DNA from: F23-D06 sp045130275
GTDB lineage: Bacteria; Bacteroidota; Bacteroidia; Bacteroidales; WCHB1-69
NCBI GenBank assembly: GCA_045130275.1
Contig: JBGUPL010000133.1
Location: 7,825-71,824 of the forward strand
DNA: 64,000 nt
Reading direction: 5' to 3'
In this document: piece after piece, positions 42,178 through 50,826 of the stretch
Layout of the letters: each line of letters opens with the position of its first letter
How positions within the stretch are numbered: the first letter of the stretch is position 1
Position numbers and translations under genes: made by a program
Notes under the pieces: generated by a model
The model's database searches: none
What the model saw: the letters and a program-made list of their open reading frames with translations, nothing else
Told to the model about the DNA's origin: nothing

Positions 42178-42212
42178 GGTTTAGGGGTTAGAGTTTAAGG
42201 TCGAAAGACAAC

Positions 42213-43433
42213 ATGGAAGAGACAAATCATTCTGTAGAGGCGCGCCATGGCGCGTCTCTACCATCACAAAATAACGCATCCCAACAATCTCCGAAGAAGG
42301 TCCGCAAAAAGCGTTCCTTATGGAAGTTGTGGAAACGGTTGAAAGGCCGTACTAAATTCTATTTGATTGTATTACACCTATTTGCGCTGGTTGGAGCGGG
42401 TATCCTCGGCGCATGGGCGTTTTTTGAGTTAGGGTTCACCAACAACAAGGGCGGCACAGACAAGAACAATCGTTATCTGTCTGAGAATCAAAAATATACT
42501 GCGCAGTCCGATTCTATGGACAGTCAGGAGCAGATTCTGTATGACTACCGAAACCTTTCCATATTCCGCAAGTTCTATCCGAAAAATGCCGACCTCATCT
42601 TCAAAGCGGCGCAACACAGCGACCGGCCTACCGCTGTGCAGGAGATGATTTATGCGGCGAACATGTACATGCAGGACGATGATCACGCCAACGCTTACCG
42701 AAAAATGATTGCGGACATGGATAATATGGTGAAATCCAACAAGATGAAGCCATTCGAGGGGAATGTAATCCCTTGGATGAACGACTCGGCATGGCCCGCG
42801 TTAAAAGCCGCCATTTTGAAGGATTCTGCCGTGATTTATGAGGCCGCGCGGCTCACCGGTGTGGAACCACGCCTCATTGTGGGCTGCCTCGTGGGCGAAC
42901 AAGTGCGGCTGTTCAACAGCAAGCGCGAAATGTTCAAACGCTACCTCGGTCCCATGAAGGTGCTTTCCGTGCAGTCGCAGTTCTCGCTCGGCGTCAACGG
43001 CATCAAGGACTTCACCGCCATGCAGGTGGAGCGCAACCTCACCGACACCGCCTCCATTTTCTACATGGGCAAGCCCTACGAACACATCCTCGACTTCCAA
43101 ACCGCCGACCACCAGAGCGAACGGTTCAACCGGTTAACCAACTATCGAAATCACTTGTACTCATATATTTACACGGGCTGCATCCTGCATCAGACGATGC
43201 TGCAGTGGCGGCGTTCCGGCTACGACATCGTGAACCGCCCCGACATCCTGTTCACCCTCTTCAACCTCGGTTTCCAGGCTTCCAAACCGGGTCCTGACCC
43301 AAAATGCGGCGGGTCGCATATCACTGTACACGACGAAATCTACACCTTCGGGGTGATTTGCAACGACTTCTACTATTCCGGCGAACTGGCTGAACAATTC
43401 CCGTTGAAAGCGAAACGCTTTGCTGATGAGTAA
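42213..43433 (+). CDS. Membrane protein, possible lysozyme-fold domain
   Basis: Not confidently recognised. The 406-residue protein has a cytoplasmic N-terminus, a Lys/Arg-rich patch (about 28-48), one membrane helix (about 50-72) and a periplasmic domain. The stretch GVEPRLIVGCLVGEQVR followed by SQFSLGVNGIKDFTAMQVE resembles the glutamate and the later Gly/Thr-Ala motif of lytic transglycosylase folds, but this is weak. Residues about 7-17 (VEARHGASLPS) are encoded by a GTAGAGACGC palindrome. It overlaps the U32 gene by eight bases. Confidence 0.6.
   Translation: MEETNHSVEARHGASLPSQNNASQQSPKKVRKKRSLWKLWKRLKGRTKFYLIVLHLFALVGAGILGAWAFFELGFTNNKGGTDKNNRYLSENQKYTAQSDSMDSQEQILYDYRNLSIFRKFYPKNADLIFKAAQHSDRPTAVQEMIYAANMYMQDDDHANAYRKMIADMDNMVKSNKMKPFEGNVIPWMNDSAWPALKAAILKDSAVIYEAARLTGVEPRLIVGCLVGEQVRLFNSKREMFKRYLGPMKVLSVQSQFSLGVNGIKDFTAMQVERNLTDTASIFYMGKPYEHILDFQTADHQSERFNRLTNYRNHLYSYIYTGCILHQTMLQWRRSGYDIVNRPDILFTLFNLGFQASKPGPDPKCGGSHITVHDEIYTFGVICNDFYYSGELAEQFPLKAKRFADE
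42233..42262. repeat. GTAGAGACGC palindrome, copy 4, inside a gene
   Basis: TGTAGAGGCGCGCC and GGCGCGTCTCTACC form a nearly perfect inverted repeat. It falls in frame in the N-terminal tail of the gene at 42213; no later in-frame ATG exists before the membrane helix, so the repeat appears to be translated. Confidence 0.85.
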
Positions 43434-45255
43434 GATAGAGCTTCTTCTGCCCGCCAAAGACTTAACGACTGGCAAGACCGCCATCAACCACGGGGCGGAT
43501 GCCGTCTATATCGGAGCATCCTCTTTCGGGGCGCGACAGGCGGCGGGCAACTCCCTTCAAGACATCGAAACCTTAGTGCAATATGCCCATCTGTACGGCT
43601 CCAAAGTGCATGTTACTGTTAATACCGTGCTGTTTGACAACGAGTTGGAAGGCGCGCGCAAGCTGCTTTGGGAACTCTATAACATCGGGGTGGATGCTGT
43701 TTTGATTCAGGATTTAGGGCTCCTGAAACCCGACATTCCGCCCATCGCCTTGCACGCGAGCACGCAATGCCACAACCATTCCGTAGAGCGGATCCAGTTT
43801 CTTGAAAAGCTGGGCTTTACCCGTGCCGTCTTGGCCCGCGAGACCGATTTGGAAACCATCCAACAAATTCATAATCAGACAAATATCGAGCTAGAGGCTT
43901 TTGTGCACGGCGCGTTGTGCGTATGCTACAGCGGACAGTGCTACATCAGCCGGATGATGACGGGACGGAGCGGCAACCGGGGCGAGTGCGCGCAGATCTG
44001 CCGCACCCGTTTCGACCTGCAGGATGCCACCGGTAAAACATTGATACACAACAAACATTTACTGTCGCTAAAGGATATGTGCCGCGTCGATTATCTTGAA
44101 GAGATGATGAAAGCCGGCATCGTCTCCTTCAAAGTCGAAGGACGCTTGAAAAACGAGAGTTATGTCAAGAACGTGACCGCATTTTACCGGCAGAAATTGG
44201 ACGCTATCCTTGACGGAAACACTGATTATCAACCTGTTGGCAGCGGCACAACGCGTTTCTTTTTCACCCCCGACCTCCACAAAACCTTCAACCGCGAATA
44301 CACCTCCTACTTTATTGACGGCTACCGCGATCCCGTGGGTTCCATGTCCTCTTTCGACACCCCAAAAGCGATTGGCGAACCTATCGGTTTTTTGAACCAA
44401 ATCAATGGAAAATATTTTTTTGAGGCAACAGGCAATAGGCAACAGGCAATAGCAAACGGCGACGGTCTCTGTTTCATCAACGCAGACGGCGAATTGGAAG
44501 GTTTTTTGGTCAATGGTGTGGAGGGGGACAGGATTTTCCCGCAAAAGCCATTGTCCCGTTTTCAAAAGGTGAAATTATACCGCAATATTGACAAGAATTT
44601 CGAGAAGATATTGTCCGGGAAGACGGCAGAGCGGAAGATTGCGGTGGATATTCTTTTTGAGCAAATCACCGGCGGCGTGCGGCTCACGCTAACCGATGAG
44701 GACGGATGTTCCACAACCATCACAGAATCCATCGAATACACAGCCGCGCAGCAGCCGGAGAAGATGACGGAGACCTTGCGCACCGCGTTGTCAAAGTTGG
44801 GCGGGACTCCGTTCGAAGCCCGCAGCATCAGCATTCCGAAATGCACTGCCTTTTTACGTGCCGGCTACATCAACGAGCTGAAATCCAAAGCGGTGGAACA
44901 ACTGATCTCCACCCGCATCGCGCATTTTCGTCCGCAGGACATACCGCTGCACTACTCCCCCACCCCGTTTTTCCAAAAGGCCGACTATCTGCGGAACATC
45001 ACCAACGAAGCGCACAAATCCGTATATGAGGACTTCGGCGCGACGGACATTGAGTACGGGTTGGACAAGACCGAGGATTACGCAGGCAAGGCCGTGATGA
45101 CCTGCAAGTACTGTCTGCGCTACGAGTTGGGTTGGTGCCATCGTCGCATAGACGGTTCGAAAGCGCCCAACGATCCACTGTATTTGGTATCCGGCAAGCG
45201 TCGGTTCCGCTTGGAATTCGACTGCGGGCAGTGCGTGATGAGGGTGATTGGATAG
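43426..45255 (+). CDS. U32 family peptidase-like protein (RlhA/YegQ type)
   Basis: This 609-residue cytoplasmic protein shows the U32 signature EAFVHGALCVCYSGQCYIS near 160 and GRSGNRGECAQICR, plus HASTQCHNHS and a C-terminal cysteine group (TCKYCLRYELGWC near 560). Members such as RlhA hydroxylate 23S rRNA using Fe-S chemistry; others are called collagenase-like proteases. Residues about 334-343 (GNRQQAI and flanks) come from four GCAACAG/GCAATAG heptamers in the gene and look like an insertion. The start ATG lies within the stop of the previous gene. Confidence 0.88.
   Translation: MSKIELLLPAKDLTTGKTAINHGADAVYIGASSFGARQAAGNSLQDIETLVQYAHLYGSKVHVTVNTVLFDNELEGARKLLWELYNIGVDAVLIQDLGLLKPDIPPIALHASTQCHNHSVERIQFLEKLGFTRAVLARETDLETIQQIHNQTNIELEAFVHGALCVCYSGQCYISRMMTGRSGNRGECAQICRTRFDLQDATGKTLIHNKHLLSLKDMCRVDYLEEMMKAGIVSFKVEGRLKNESYVKNVTAFYRQKLDAILDGNTDYQPVGSGTTRFFFTPDLHKTFNREYTSYFIDGYRDPVGSMSSFDTPKAIGEPIGFLNQINGKYFFEATGNRQQAIANGDGLCFINADGELEGFLVNGVEGDRIFPQKPLSRFQKVKLYRNIDKNFEKILSGKTAERKIAVDILFEQITGGVRLTLTDEDGCSTTITESIEYTAAQQPEKMTETLRTALSKLGGTPFEARSISIPKCTAFLRAGYINELKSKAVEQLISTRIAHFRPQDIPLHYSPTPFFQKADYLRNITNEAHKSVYEDFGATDIEYGLDKTEDYAGKAVMTCKYCLRYELGWCHRRIDGSKAPNDPLYLVSGKRRFRLEFDCGQCVMRVIG
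44425..44452 (+). repeat. Heptamer array inside the U32 gene
   Basis: Four units GCAACAG, GCAATAG, GCAACAG, GCAATAG lie in frame within coding sequence, between KYFFEA and ANGDGLCF. The same units form the array after the GH3 gene at 27059. Confidence 0.9.
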
Positions 45256-45263
45256 TTTTCCCG

Positions 45264-45833
45264 TTATTCGTCTTCCGAATCTTCCTCCATCCGACAAATC
45301 TCCCGTGTCGTCTTCCTCGCCTCTTTCCAGCGCGGGAAGTACTTGTCCATCAACTGGTGGAAGCGTTTGTTATGGCTGGGTTCCAGCAGGTGGCATAGTT
45401 CGTGCACCACGATGTGTTCCACGCACCATTCCGGCAACAGCAACACGTAGGCGGAGAAGCAGATGGTACGGTTTCTCACGTTGCAAACGCCCCAACGCGA
45501 AATCATCGGCTTGTACCAGATTCCACGCGGTTTCACGCCCATCACTTTCGAATGCCGATCCACCATAGGTTCCACTAGGCTCTTTAGTCGCTGCAGCGCC
45601 TCGTCGGCCTGTTCCCGTGTGGTCAGGGGCAGTCGGTTGTAGAATTCCGCCCGCTGTTTCTGCCGTTCGTACACCTTCTTGCGGGCCTCGGCAATCCAGT
45701 CGCGATGTTCTTCGATGAACTTTTCCACCTCCCTTTTCGGCACCCCTATGGGCACGGAAACATGCACATCGCCGTTTTTCACGACGCGCATCGACATTCG
45801 GCGGGTTCTACGGTATGTGATTTCGATGGACAT
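45264..45833 (-). CDS. YgjP-like zinc metallopeptidase (M48/DUF45)
   Basis: The 189-residue protein carries the zinc motif HELCH near 143-147, with the following HNKRFHQLMDKYFP that supplies the third ligand, and the preceding WGVCNVRNRTICFS typical of the YgjP/WSS1-like family. The N-terminal half is a beta-rich domain with VVKNGDVHVSVP. Members are small soluble proteases, some acting on DNA-protein crosslinks; the role here is unknown. It ends nine bases after the convergent U32 gene. Confidence 0.85.
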   Translation of the reverse strand: MSIEITYRRTRRMSMRVVKNGDVHVSVPIGVPKREVEKFIEEHRDWIAEARKKVYERQKQRAEFYNRLPLTTREQADEALQRLKSLVEPMVDRHSKVMGVKPRGIWYKPMISRWGVCNVRNRTICFSAYVLLLPEWCVEHIVVHELCHLLEPSHNKRFHQLMDKYFPRWKEARKTTREICRMEEDSEDE

Positions 45834-45867
45834 TTCCGTTGTATAATCTTTCGTGACTTTTGCGATG

Positions 45868-45875
45868 CAAAAATA
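45868..45875 (-). promoter_or_regulatory. -7 box of the YgjP-like gene
   Basis: Minus-strand TATTTTTG lies 35 bases before the ATG at 45833. Confidence 0.7.
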
Positions 45876-45972
45876 CGAAAATCATCTTAATTTGGCTTTG
45901 GCTCTTGACAACAAGCCGTTACCCACGTGCCAAAAGCCAACCGTCAACAGCCGTATGTGTGCATAAATTATG

Positions 45973-45980
45973 TACTTTTG
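45973..45980 (+). promoter_or_regulatory. -7 box of the AAA ATPase gene
   Basis: TACTTTTG lies 25 bases before the ATG at 46006. An ATG at 45970 overlaps this box and is rejected. Confidence 0.72.
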
Positions 45981-46005
45981 CCGCGCTTTTCAATTGATTG
46001 TCCTT

Positions 46006-46638
46006 ATGATAACCAAAATCGTGCTCACCGGCGGCCCGTGTGCCGGCAAAACCACCACCAACGAGCGTATCGAGGAGTTCTTCACCAAAGTCGGATACGC
46101 TGTTTTCACGCTTCCCGAGGCGGCCACCTTGTTCATCAAGGCGGGCGCGGAGTTCCTCACCCAAGACCGTCACCTCTATTTCGAGATCCACAAGAACATG
46201 ATACAGTTCCTGCTGCAGATGGAGGAGGCCTTCTACCATATCGCCGAGGCGTGCGGCAAGCCCGCCCTCATCGTCAACGACCGCGGAGCGATGGACATTT
46301 CCGCCTACATGGACCCGGAGGACTGGCAGGAGTTGCTGCGCCAGACGGGGCATACGGAAGAAGAGCTGATGAGCCGTTACAAGGCGGTCTTCCACCTATG
46401 CACCAGTGCCAAAGGCGCCCCCCACAGCTACACCCTGAGCAACAATTCCGCCCGCATGGAGGAGACCCTCGCGGAGGCCATCCAAGTGGATGACAACCTC
46501 ATCAAATCCTGGCAAAAACACCCGAACCTGCACCTCATCGAGTCGGAGGAGTTCGTCAAGGACAAAATCGACAAAGTGCTGATCGGCATTGCCCGCGAAT
46601 TGGGCATCCAGGATTCCGTCCACGATCTTATTTTTTAG
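46006..46638 (+). CDS. P-loop ATPase, AAA_28 / Ttd14-like
   Basis: The 210-residue protein begins with the Walker A loop GGPCAGKTT (9-17), has NDRGAMDISAYM near 87 as the Walker B-like segment and a lid rich in Arg/Glu. It resembles the AAA_28 family related to NadR kinases and to the eukaryotic Ttd14 GTP- and phosphoinositide-binding protein. A phosphotransfer role on a small molecule is plausible but not shown. Single-gene unit with its own promoter. Confidence 0.8.
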   Translation: MITKIVLTGGPCAGKTTTNERIEEFFTKVGYAVFTLPEAATLFIKAGAEFLTQDRHLYFEIHKNMIQFLLQMEEAFYHIAEACGKPALIVNDRGAMDISAYMDPEDWQELLRQTGHTEEELMSRYKAVFHLCTSAKGAPHSYTLSNNSARMEETLAEAIQVDDNLIKSWQKHPNLHLIESEEFVKDKIDKVLIGIARELGIQDSVHDLIF

Positions 46639-46649
46639 GCAACAGACGG

Positions 46650-48617
46650 TTAAAATCGGTACATTCCTTGTACCTTCACCTCTGTCTTGTGCGGCTTGTC
46701 GATTTCATTCAGGCCACTGCTGATAGTTTCCCGGTTCAGGTAGTGTGTCCGGGCCACGCGCAACCAGATGCTGAAGTTCTGAATCTTGTACCGCAACATC
46801 AGACAGGCGCGTATGCCTTGGTAATAATATGATCCTACCGTAAAGGCGTAATAGACATCGTTTTCGTAGGCGTACAACCGCTCGTCATAGCTATCGGTGT
46901 CGAAATAGGCGACCCGCAAATGCAGGCTGATCTTCGGTTTTGGGAAGTTGAACGCCAAGTCCTGGTACATCAGCACCCCCTTGCGCCATCGAGCCTCACA
47001 AGAGCCCTTGTTGAGCACCATACCGCATTCTGTCTTTGTGTCCAAAAAAGGCAAAGGGGAACACGTCCATTGCAGACGGAAACGGTGGCGGCATTGCTCG
47101 GTCAGACGGTGCAAATGCGGATCCTCATTCTCGTTTTTAGGTTTTGTTTTCCACTGATAACGGATCATCAACATACTCTTGCGTGACAGTGTAAGATTCA
47201 GTGCGCCGCCAGCGTCCATACCCGGCACGGGCGCGTCAGTCCTGTAACTCAACCATTGAAGTCGGTAATAGTCGAAGAAGATATCGGTCTCCGCATTGCG
47301 TGACAGAACCAGATGTCCCGCGAGGTAAACCCCGAACTCCCCGCAATCCCCTGACGAAGCCCGGAAGCCGCTCCCCATAGGCGATTGGTATCCTGTGGCG
47401 TAGTAGCGCAGCAACGCCGAAACCTTCATCACGGGTGACACCGGGACGGTTGTAGCCTGCAACAGCGCCAGCCGGCCCTTTTCGTTCACCGCCGCTTCGC
47501 CAAACAGCAACGCCTTTCCGGCAATCACCTGATACGACAAACCGGCATTCAGCCTGTCGGGGTGGAACAGGGACAGACACCGTTGCCGCCAGGTCGCGCT
47601 GTCCGCAAAAGACCCATAGCAGATAAGTTGTCCGCCCAAGCTGAAGCGCGCCCGGCGATAAGAGAGGGATCCTCCTAGAGCGGTATTCTTGCATTCGGTA
47701 ATCCGTCCTGCGAAGGCACTTCCCGACCACGATGCGCCACCCACTGTCAGGGCGCCACCTCTGAAGAGGCTGCTTTCATTGGTGGTGGCCACAGGCCTTA
47801 TCCCGTCGCCGAACCGCCGCATGGCCGAGACGCCCGCCCCTCTGCCCGACATCATGGAAGGCCCCAACACGACCCCTTGCCCGTAATTCAGCCGGTAGTC
47901 CCCGAGCACCGCACACTTCACCCAGCGGATGTTCTTCAGATAAACCGAACCCGAATAATGGTCGAAGCCTTTCCGCTGCGCTCCTCTGAAGAAAGCCTCT
48001 CCCGCATCTTTCTCACCTGCAATCCTGAATCCAAAATGCTGGCGTATTTGGTAATCATAACGAAATTGCACGTGCGCGGGTGATCCGGCATAATGGTTCG
48101 CCCGCGCCGTATCGTAACCCGCCTGCCGCTCCACAAACTGTCCGTACCTTATCCAAAACACGTTCTTTCCCACCTTCAACAACCGCTTCAAGGTCGGACG
48201 TTCATTCGGTGGCGGCTCCACCACCGCCCTCGCCGACAAATAACGCATATCAGCATCTGAGAAACCATTTACAGCAGGCAATTCAAAAAGACTATACAGC
48301 TGGCCATGTTCCTCAATGTACAATTGAAGCTGATAATATTGATAATCCGTTAGATGCAGTCGATTGACAGCGACCTCGTAACTCAAATCGTTCAGGTTGG
48401 GCTTGGAGCCTTGGCGCATATCCTCTATCCGCTCAAGCAGTTCTTCCGCAGCGCCCTCGGCATCCTCTAACCCTTCCACATCCCCCGTTCCTTCCCACTG
48501 AACCTCCCAATTCCCGACAACTTCCTCCATCACCTGCGTCGAATCCCACTGCGCATGGGTCTTCACTCCCGCGAAGACCATAAAAAACAAGAATGTTATG
48601 ATATATTCAGTTTTCAT
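46650..48617 (-). CDS. Outer-membrane protein with helix-hairpin-helix N-terminus
   Basis: From ATG 48617 the protein has 655 residues: signal peptide (about 1-22), an acidic segment, a helix-hairpin-helix-like region (about 55-125; LNDLSYEVAVNRLHLTDYQYYQL, LFELPAVNGFSDADMRYL) and a long C-terminal part rich in aromatic, alternating strands typical of a beta-barrel, ending VKVQGMYRF. Similar HHH-plus-barrel proteins occur across Bacteroidota; their task is not established. It follows a second barrel gene by 25 bases. Confidence 0.72.
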   Translation of the reverse strand: MKTEYIITFLFFMVFAGVKTHAQWDSTQVMEEVVGNWEVQWEGTGDVEGLEDAEGAAEELLERIEDMRQGSKPNLNDLSYEVAVNRLHLTDYQYYQLQLYIEEHGQLYSLFELPAVNGFSDADMRYLSARAVVEPPPNERPTLKRLLKVGKNVFWIRYGQFVERQAGYDTARANHYAGSPAHVQFRYDYQIRQHFGFRIAGEKDAGEAFFRGAQRKGFDHYSGSVYLKNIRWVKCAVLGDYRLNYGQGVVLGPSMMSGRGAGVSAMRRFGDGIRPVATTNESSLFRGGALTVGGASWSGSAFAGRITECKNTALGGSLSYRRARFSLGGQLICYGSFADSATWRQRCLSLFHPDRLNAGLSYQVIAGKALLFGEAAVNEKGRLALLQATTVPVSPVMKVSALLRYYATGYQSPMGSGFRASSGDCGEFGVYLAGHLVLSRNAETDIFFDYYRLQWLSYRTDAPVPGMDAGGALNLTLSRKSMLMIRYQWKTKPKNENEDPHLHRLTEQCRHRFRLQWTCSPLPFLDTKTECGMVLNKGSCEARWRKGVLMYQDLAFNFPKPKISLHLRVAYFDTDSYDERLYAYENDVYYAFTVGSYYYQGIRACLMLRYKIQNFSIWLRVARTHYLNRETISSGLNEIDKPHKTEVKVQGMYRF

Positions 48618-48642
48618 TGTTTTGGATGATTTTAACATTCGA

Positions 48643-48667
48643 CTATTGACTTCGACTATTGACTTCG
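48643..48667 (+). repeat. GACTATTGACTTC repeat at a gene end
   Basis: Two 14-base units CGACTATTGACTT cover the last codons and stop of the barrel gene and the gap before the next one. Confidence 0.8.
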
Positions 48668-49449
48668 GTGCCTCCGCCAAAATACTCGACAGCGAGTTGT
48701 GGGGAGACTGAAATACGGTAATGCCAGGCAGCCTGTACGGAGAGCAGGAACCGGCCACAGAGCCACCCGACAAGCAATCCCAAATGGCTGTTGGTGCATT
48801 CCGCCGCCACGAGCAGCGGTGGTGCAGGTTGGGACATCACACGGCATCCCACCTCCCATTCGCCGGGCAGTGTCTTGGACATTCTCAGCGACACCAGCAG
48901 TTTCCGAGTGGGCAAATACGCGCAACCGACGACGAACCTCATCGGTATAACCTCTTGTCCCACAACACCATACCGCAGCATAAACGGATTATAGGCGACC
49001 GCGTCAAGAAGCAGCTTTGAAGAAACTTTGCACGCCACGGCAAAATCCGCAGACAAGGAGTGTCGCGGAGGATATCCTCGGGCATGCGCCATCAAATAGA
49101 AAACCCTGGCCGTCATCGCGAAACGGTCTCCAAAATTCCTTCCATAGCCGGCACTCATTCGGAAATCCCCGTAATTCGCGTATCCATAATGGTTTACAGA
49201 TAGGAAAACCGCGTTTTTCCGAAACGAAAACATCCCGAACACATCCGCAAACATCAGTTCTTTCATCCCGAAATCATTTCTGAACCGAGAGCCAGCGTAT
49301 GTGGGCGAAAAACAGCCCGCTGCAGGCGATTCGGCAGAAATCTCCGCACTATATGCATGCATAAGCGCATCCTGTGCCCAAAGCACATCCGCCAATGCCA
49401 GACACAACACGCTGAACACCAATATTTTCACTATATTTTTTGTTTTCAT
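48643..49449 (-). CDS. Outer-membrane beta-barrel protein, PorV/PorQ-like pattern
   Basis: This 268-residue protein has a signal peptide (about 1-25, ending VLWAQ) and alternating amphipathic strands (KNAVFLSVNHYGYANYGDFRM). The opening ISAESPAAGCFSPTYAG and the overall layout recall PorQ/PorV conserved barrels, but similarity is loose. The last residues EVNSRSQ are encoded by GACTATTGACTTC repeats (48643-48666), so the C-terminus lacks a clear aromatic outer-membrane signal. It is cotranscribed with the HHH-barrel gene. Confidence 0.65.
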   Translation of the reverse strand: MKTKNIVKILVFSVLCLALADVLWAQDALMHAYSAEISAESPAAGCFSPTYAGSRFRNDFGMKELMFADVFGMFSFRKNAVFLSVNHYGYANYGDFRMSAGYGRNFGDRFAMTARVFYLMAHARGYPPRHSLSADFAVACKVSSKLLLDAVAYNPFMLRYGVVGQEVIPMRFVVGCAYLPTRKLLVSLRMSKTLPGEWEVGCRVMSQPAPPLLVAAECTNSHLGLLVGWLCGRFLLSVQAAWHYRISVSPQLAVEYFGGGTEVNSRSQ

Positions 49450-49472
49450 TATTAGTATATTTTGTTTCAAGG

Positions 49473-49480
49473 CAAAAATA
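49473..49480 (-). promoter_or_regulatory. -7 box of the outer-membrane pair
   Basis: Minus-strand TATTTTTG lies 24 bases before the ATG at 49449. Confidence 0.7.
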
Positions 49481-49574
49481 CATCAAAAGCGAGCCTTTGT
49501 CAAGTTAAAAATTGTTAATTATTCAATATCATTATTTTTAATATATACAAGTGACATCATACCCGAATTAAGTG

Positions 49575-49582
49575 TATTTTTG
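49575..49582 (+). promoter_or_regulatory. -7 box of queA (leaderless arrangement)
   Basis: TATTTTTG ends only four bases before the ATG at 49587. With the usual spacing, transcription would begin at or within a base or two of the start codon. Confidence 0.65.
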
Positions 49583-49586
49583 CGGC

Positions 49587-50810
49587 ATGACAGACAATAG
49601 CCGAAACATCCGCATTGAGGACTACGATTACGCGTTGCCCGACTCACGCATCGCCTACTATCCTGCGACCCAACGGGACAAGTCCAAACTTCTGATATTC
49701 AACAAAAAAGACAACAGCATCACGGACACTGTCTTTCATCAGCTGCCCGATTTTCTGACTTCGGGGCAATGGCTGGTGTTCAACAATTCAAAGGTGATTC
49801 ATGCGCGGCTGTTGGTGCACAATTCCACCGGGGCGGCCATTGAAATCTTCTGTTTGGAGCCGCTGGCCCCTTCCGCCGACCCTGCCGTTGCCTTTACCCT
49901 GAGCGGCTGTGTCACTTGGAAGTGCATGGTGGGGAACGCTCGGAAATGGAAACACCCGTTGGAAATCGAGGTGCCTTTGGAAGGGCGATGCATACGCATC
50001 CGCGCCGAACGCGGCGAAACGACCGAAGGGACGTTCGAGGTTACTTTCTCCTGGTCGGAGCAGGACGTCTCTTTCGCGGAATGGATCGAAGCGTACGGGA
50101 AGGTGCCGCTTCCGCCTTACATCCACCGGGAGGCGGATGACAACGACACCGAGCGCTACCAGACGGTCTATGCCCGCCACGACGGCTCCGTGGCCGCCCC
50201 CACCGCCGGTCTGCACTTCACCGACGAGCTGCTGCACACCTTGAACGCAAAAGGCATCGAAACCGAATACGTCACCCTTCACGTCGGGGCGGGAACCTTC
50301 AAGCCTGTCTCCGCAGAGACCATCGGGGGGCATTTCATGCATGAGGAGAAGATCATCATCACGGAAGATTTTATACGCAAAATGCTGAAAAACAGCGAGA
50401 AACAACTCATCGCCGTAGGCACTACCGTCACCCGGACGTTGGAATCCCTGTTCGTGGTCGGCGCCAAACTGCACCTCGGGCTGGAAGATCCGCTGTTCGT
50501 ACAACAATGGGAAACCTATGACAATCCGGAAATCCACGAAGTAACTGTCAATCAGTCGTTAACAGCCATCTTGAACTATCTGCAGGAGCATGACACGGAC
50601 ATGTTACGCGCCAGCACTTGCCTGATCATTCTGCCCTCCTACAAACGACATCTCGTGAAAGGGCTCATCACCAACTTTCACCAACCGAAAAGCACACTTT
50701 TATTGCTGATTTCCAATTTTTTAGGTGATGATTGGCGAAAAATATACCAGCATGCGCTGGACCACGACTACCGTTTCCTGAGTTACGGTGATTCAAACCT
50801 GTATTTGTAA
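49587..50810 (+). CDS. queA: tRNA preQ1(34) S-adenosylmethionine ribosyltransferase-isomerase
   Basis: The 407-residue enzyme transfers and isomerises the ribosyl part of AdoMet to 7-aminomethyl-deazaguanine in tRNA, making epoxyqueuosine. Family motifs: DYDYALPDSRIAYYPA at the start, WLVFNNSKVIHARL near 60, PLPPYIHREADDNDTERYQTVYA near 175, SVAAPTAGLHFT, and LITNFHQPKSTLLLLISNF near the end. It is longer than the 356 residues of the E. coli enzyme because of inserts near 90-150. Its ATG follows the -7 box directly. Confidence 0.93.
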   Translation: MTDNSRNIRIEDYDYALPDSRIAYYPATQRDKSKLLIFNKKDNSITDTVFHQLPDFLTSGQWLVFNNSKVIHARLLVHNSTGAAIEIFCLEPLAPSADPAVAFTLSGCVTWKCMVGNARKWKHPLEIEVPLEGRCIRIRAERGETTEGTFEVTFSWSEQDVSFAEWIEAYGKVPLPPYIHREADDNDTERYQTVYARHDGSVAAPTAGLHFTDELLHTLNAKGIETEYVTLHVGAGTFKPVSAETIGGHFMHEEKIIITEDFIRKMLKNSEKQLIAVGTTVTRTLESLFVVGAKLHLGLEDPLFVQQWETYDNPEIHEVTVNQSLTAILNYLQEHDTDMLRASTCLIILPSYKRHLVKGLITNFHQPKSTLLLLISNFLGDDWRKIYQHALDHDYRFLSYGDSNLYL

Positions 50811-50826
50811 ATAATCCGCAAGGACC

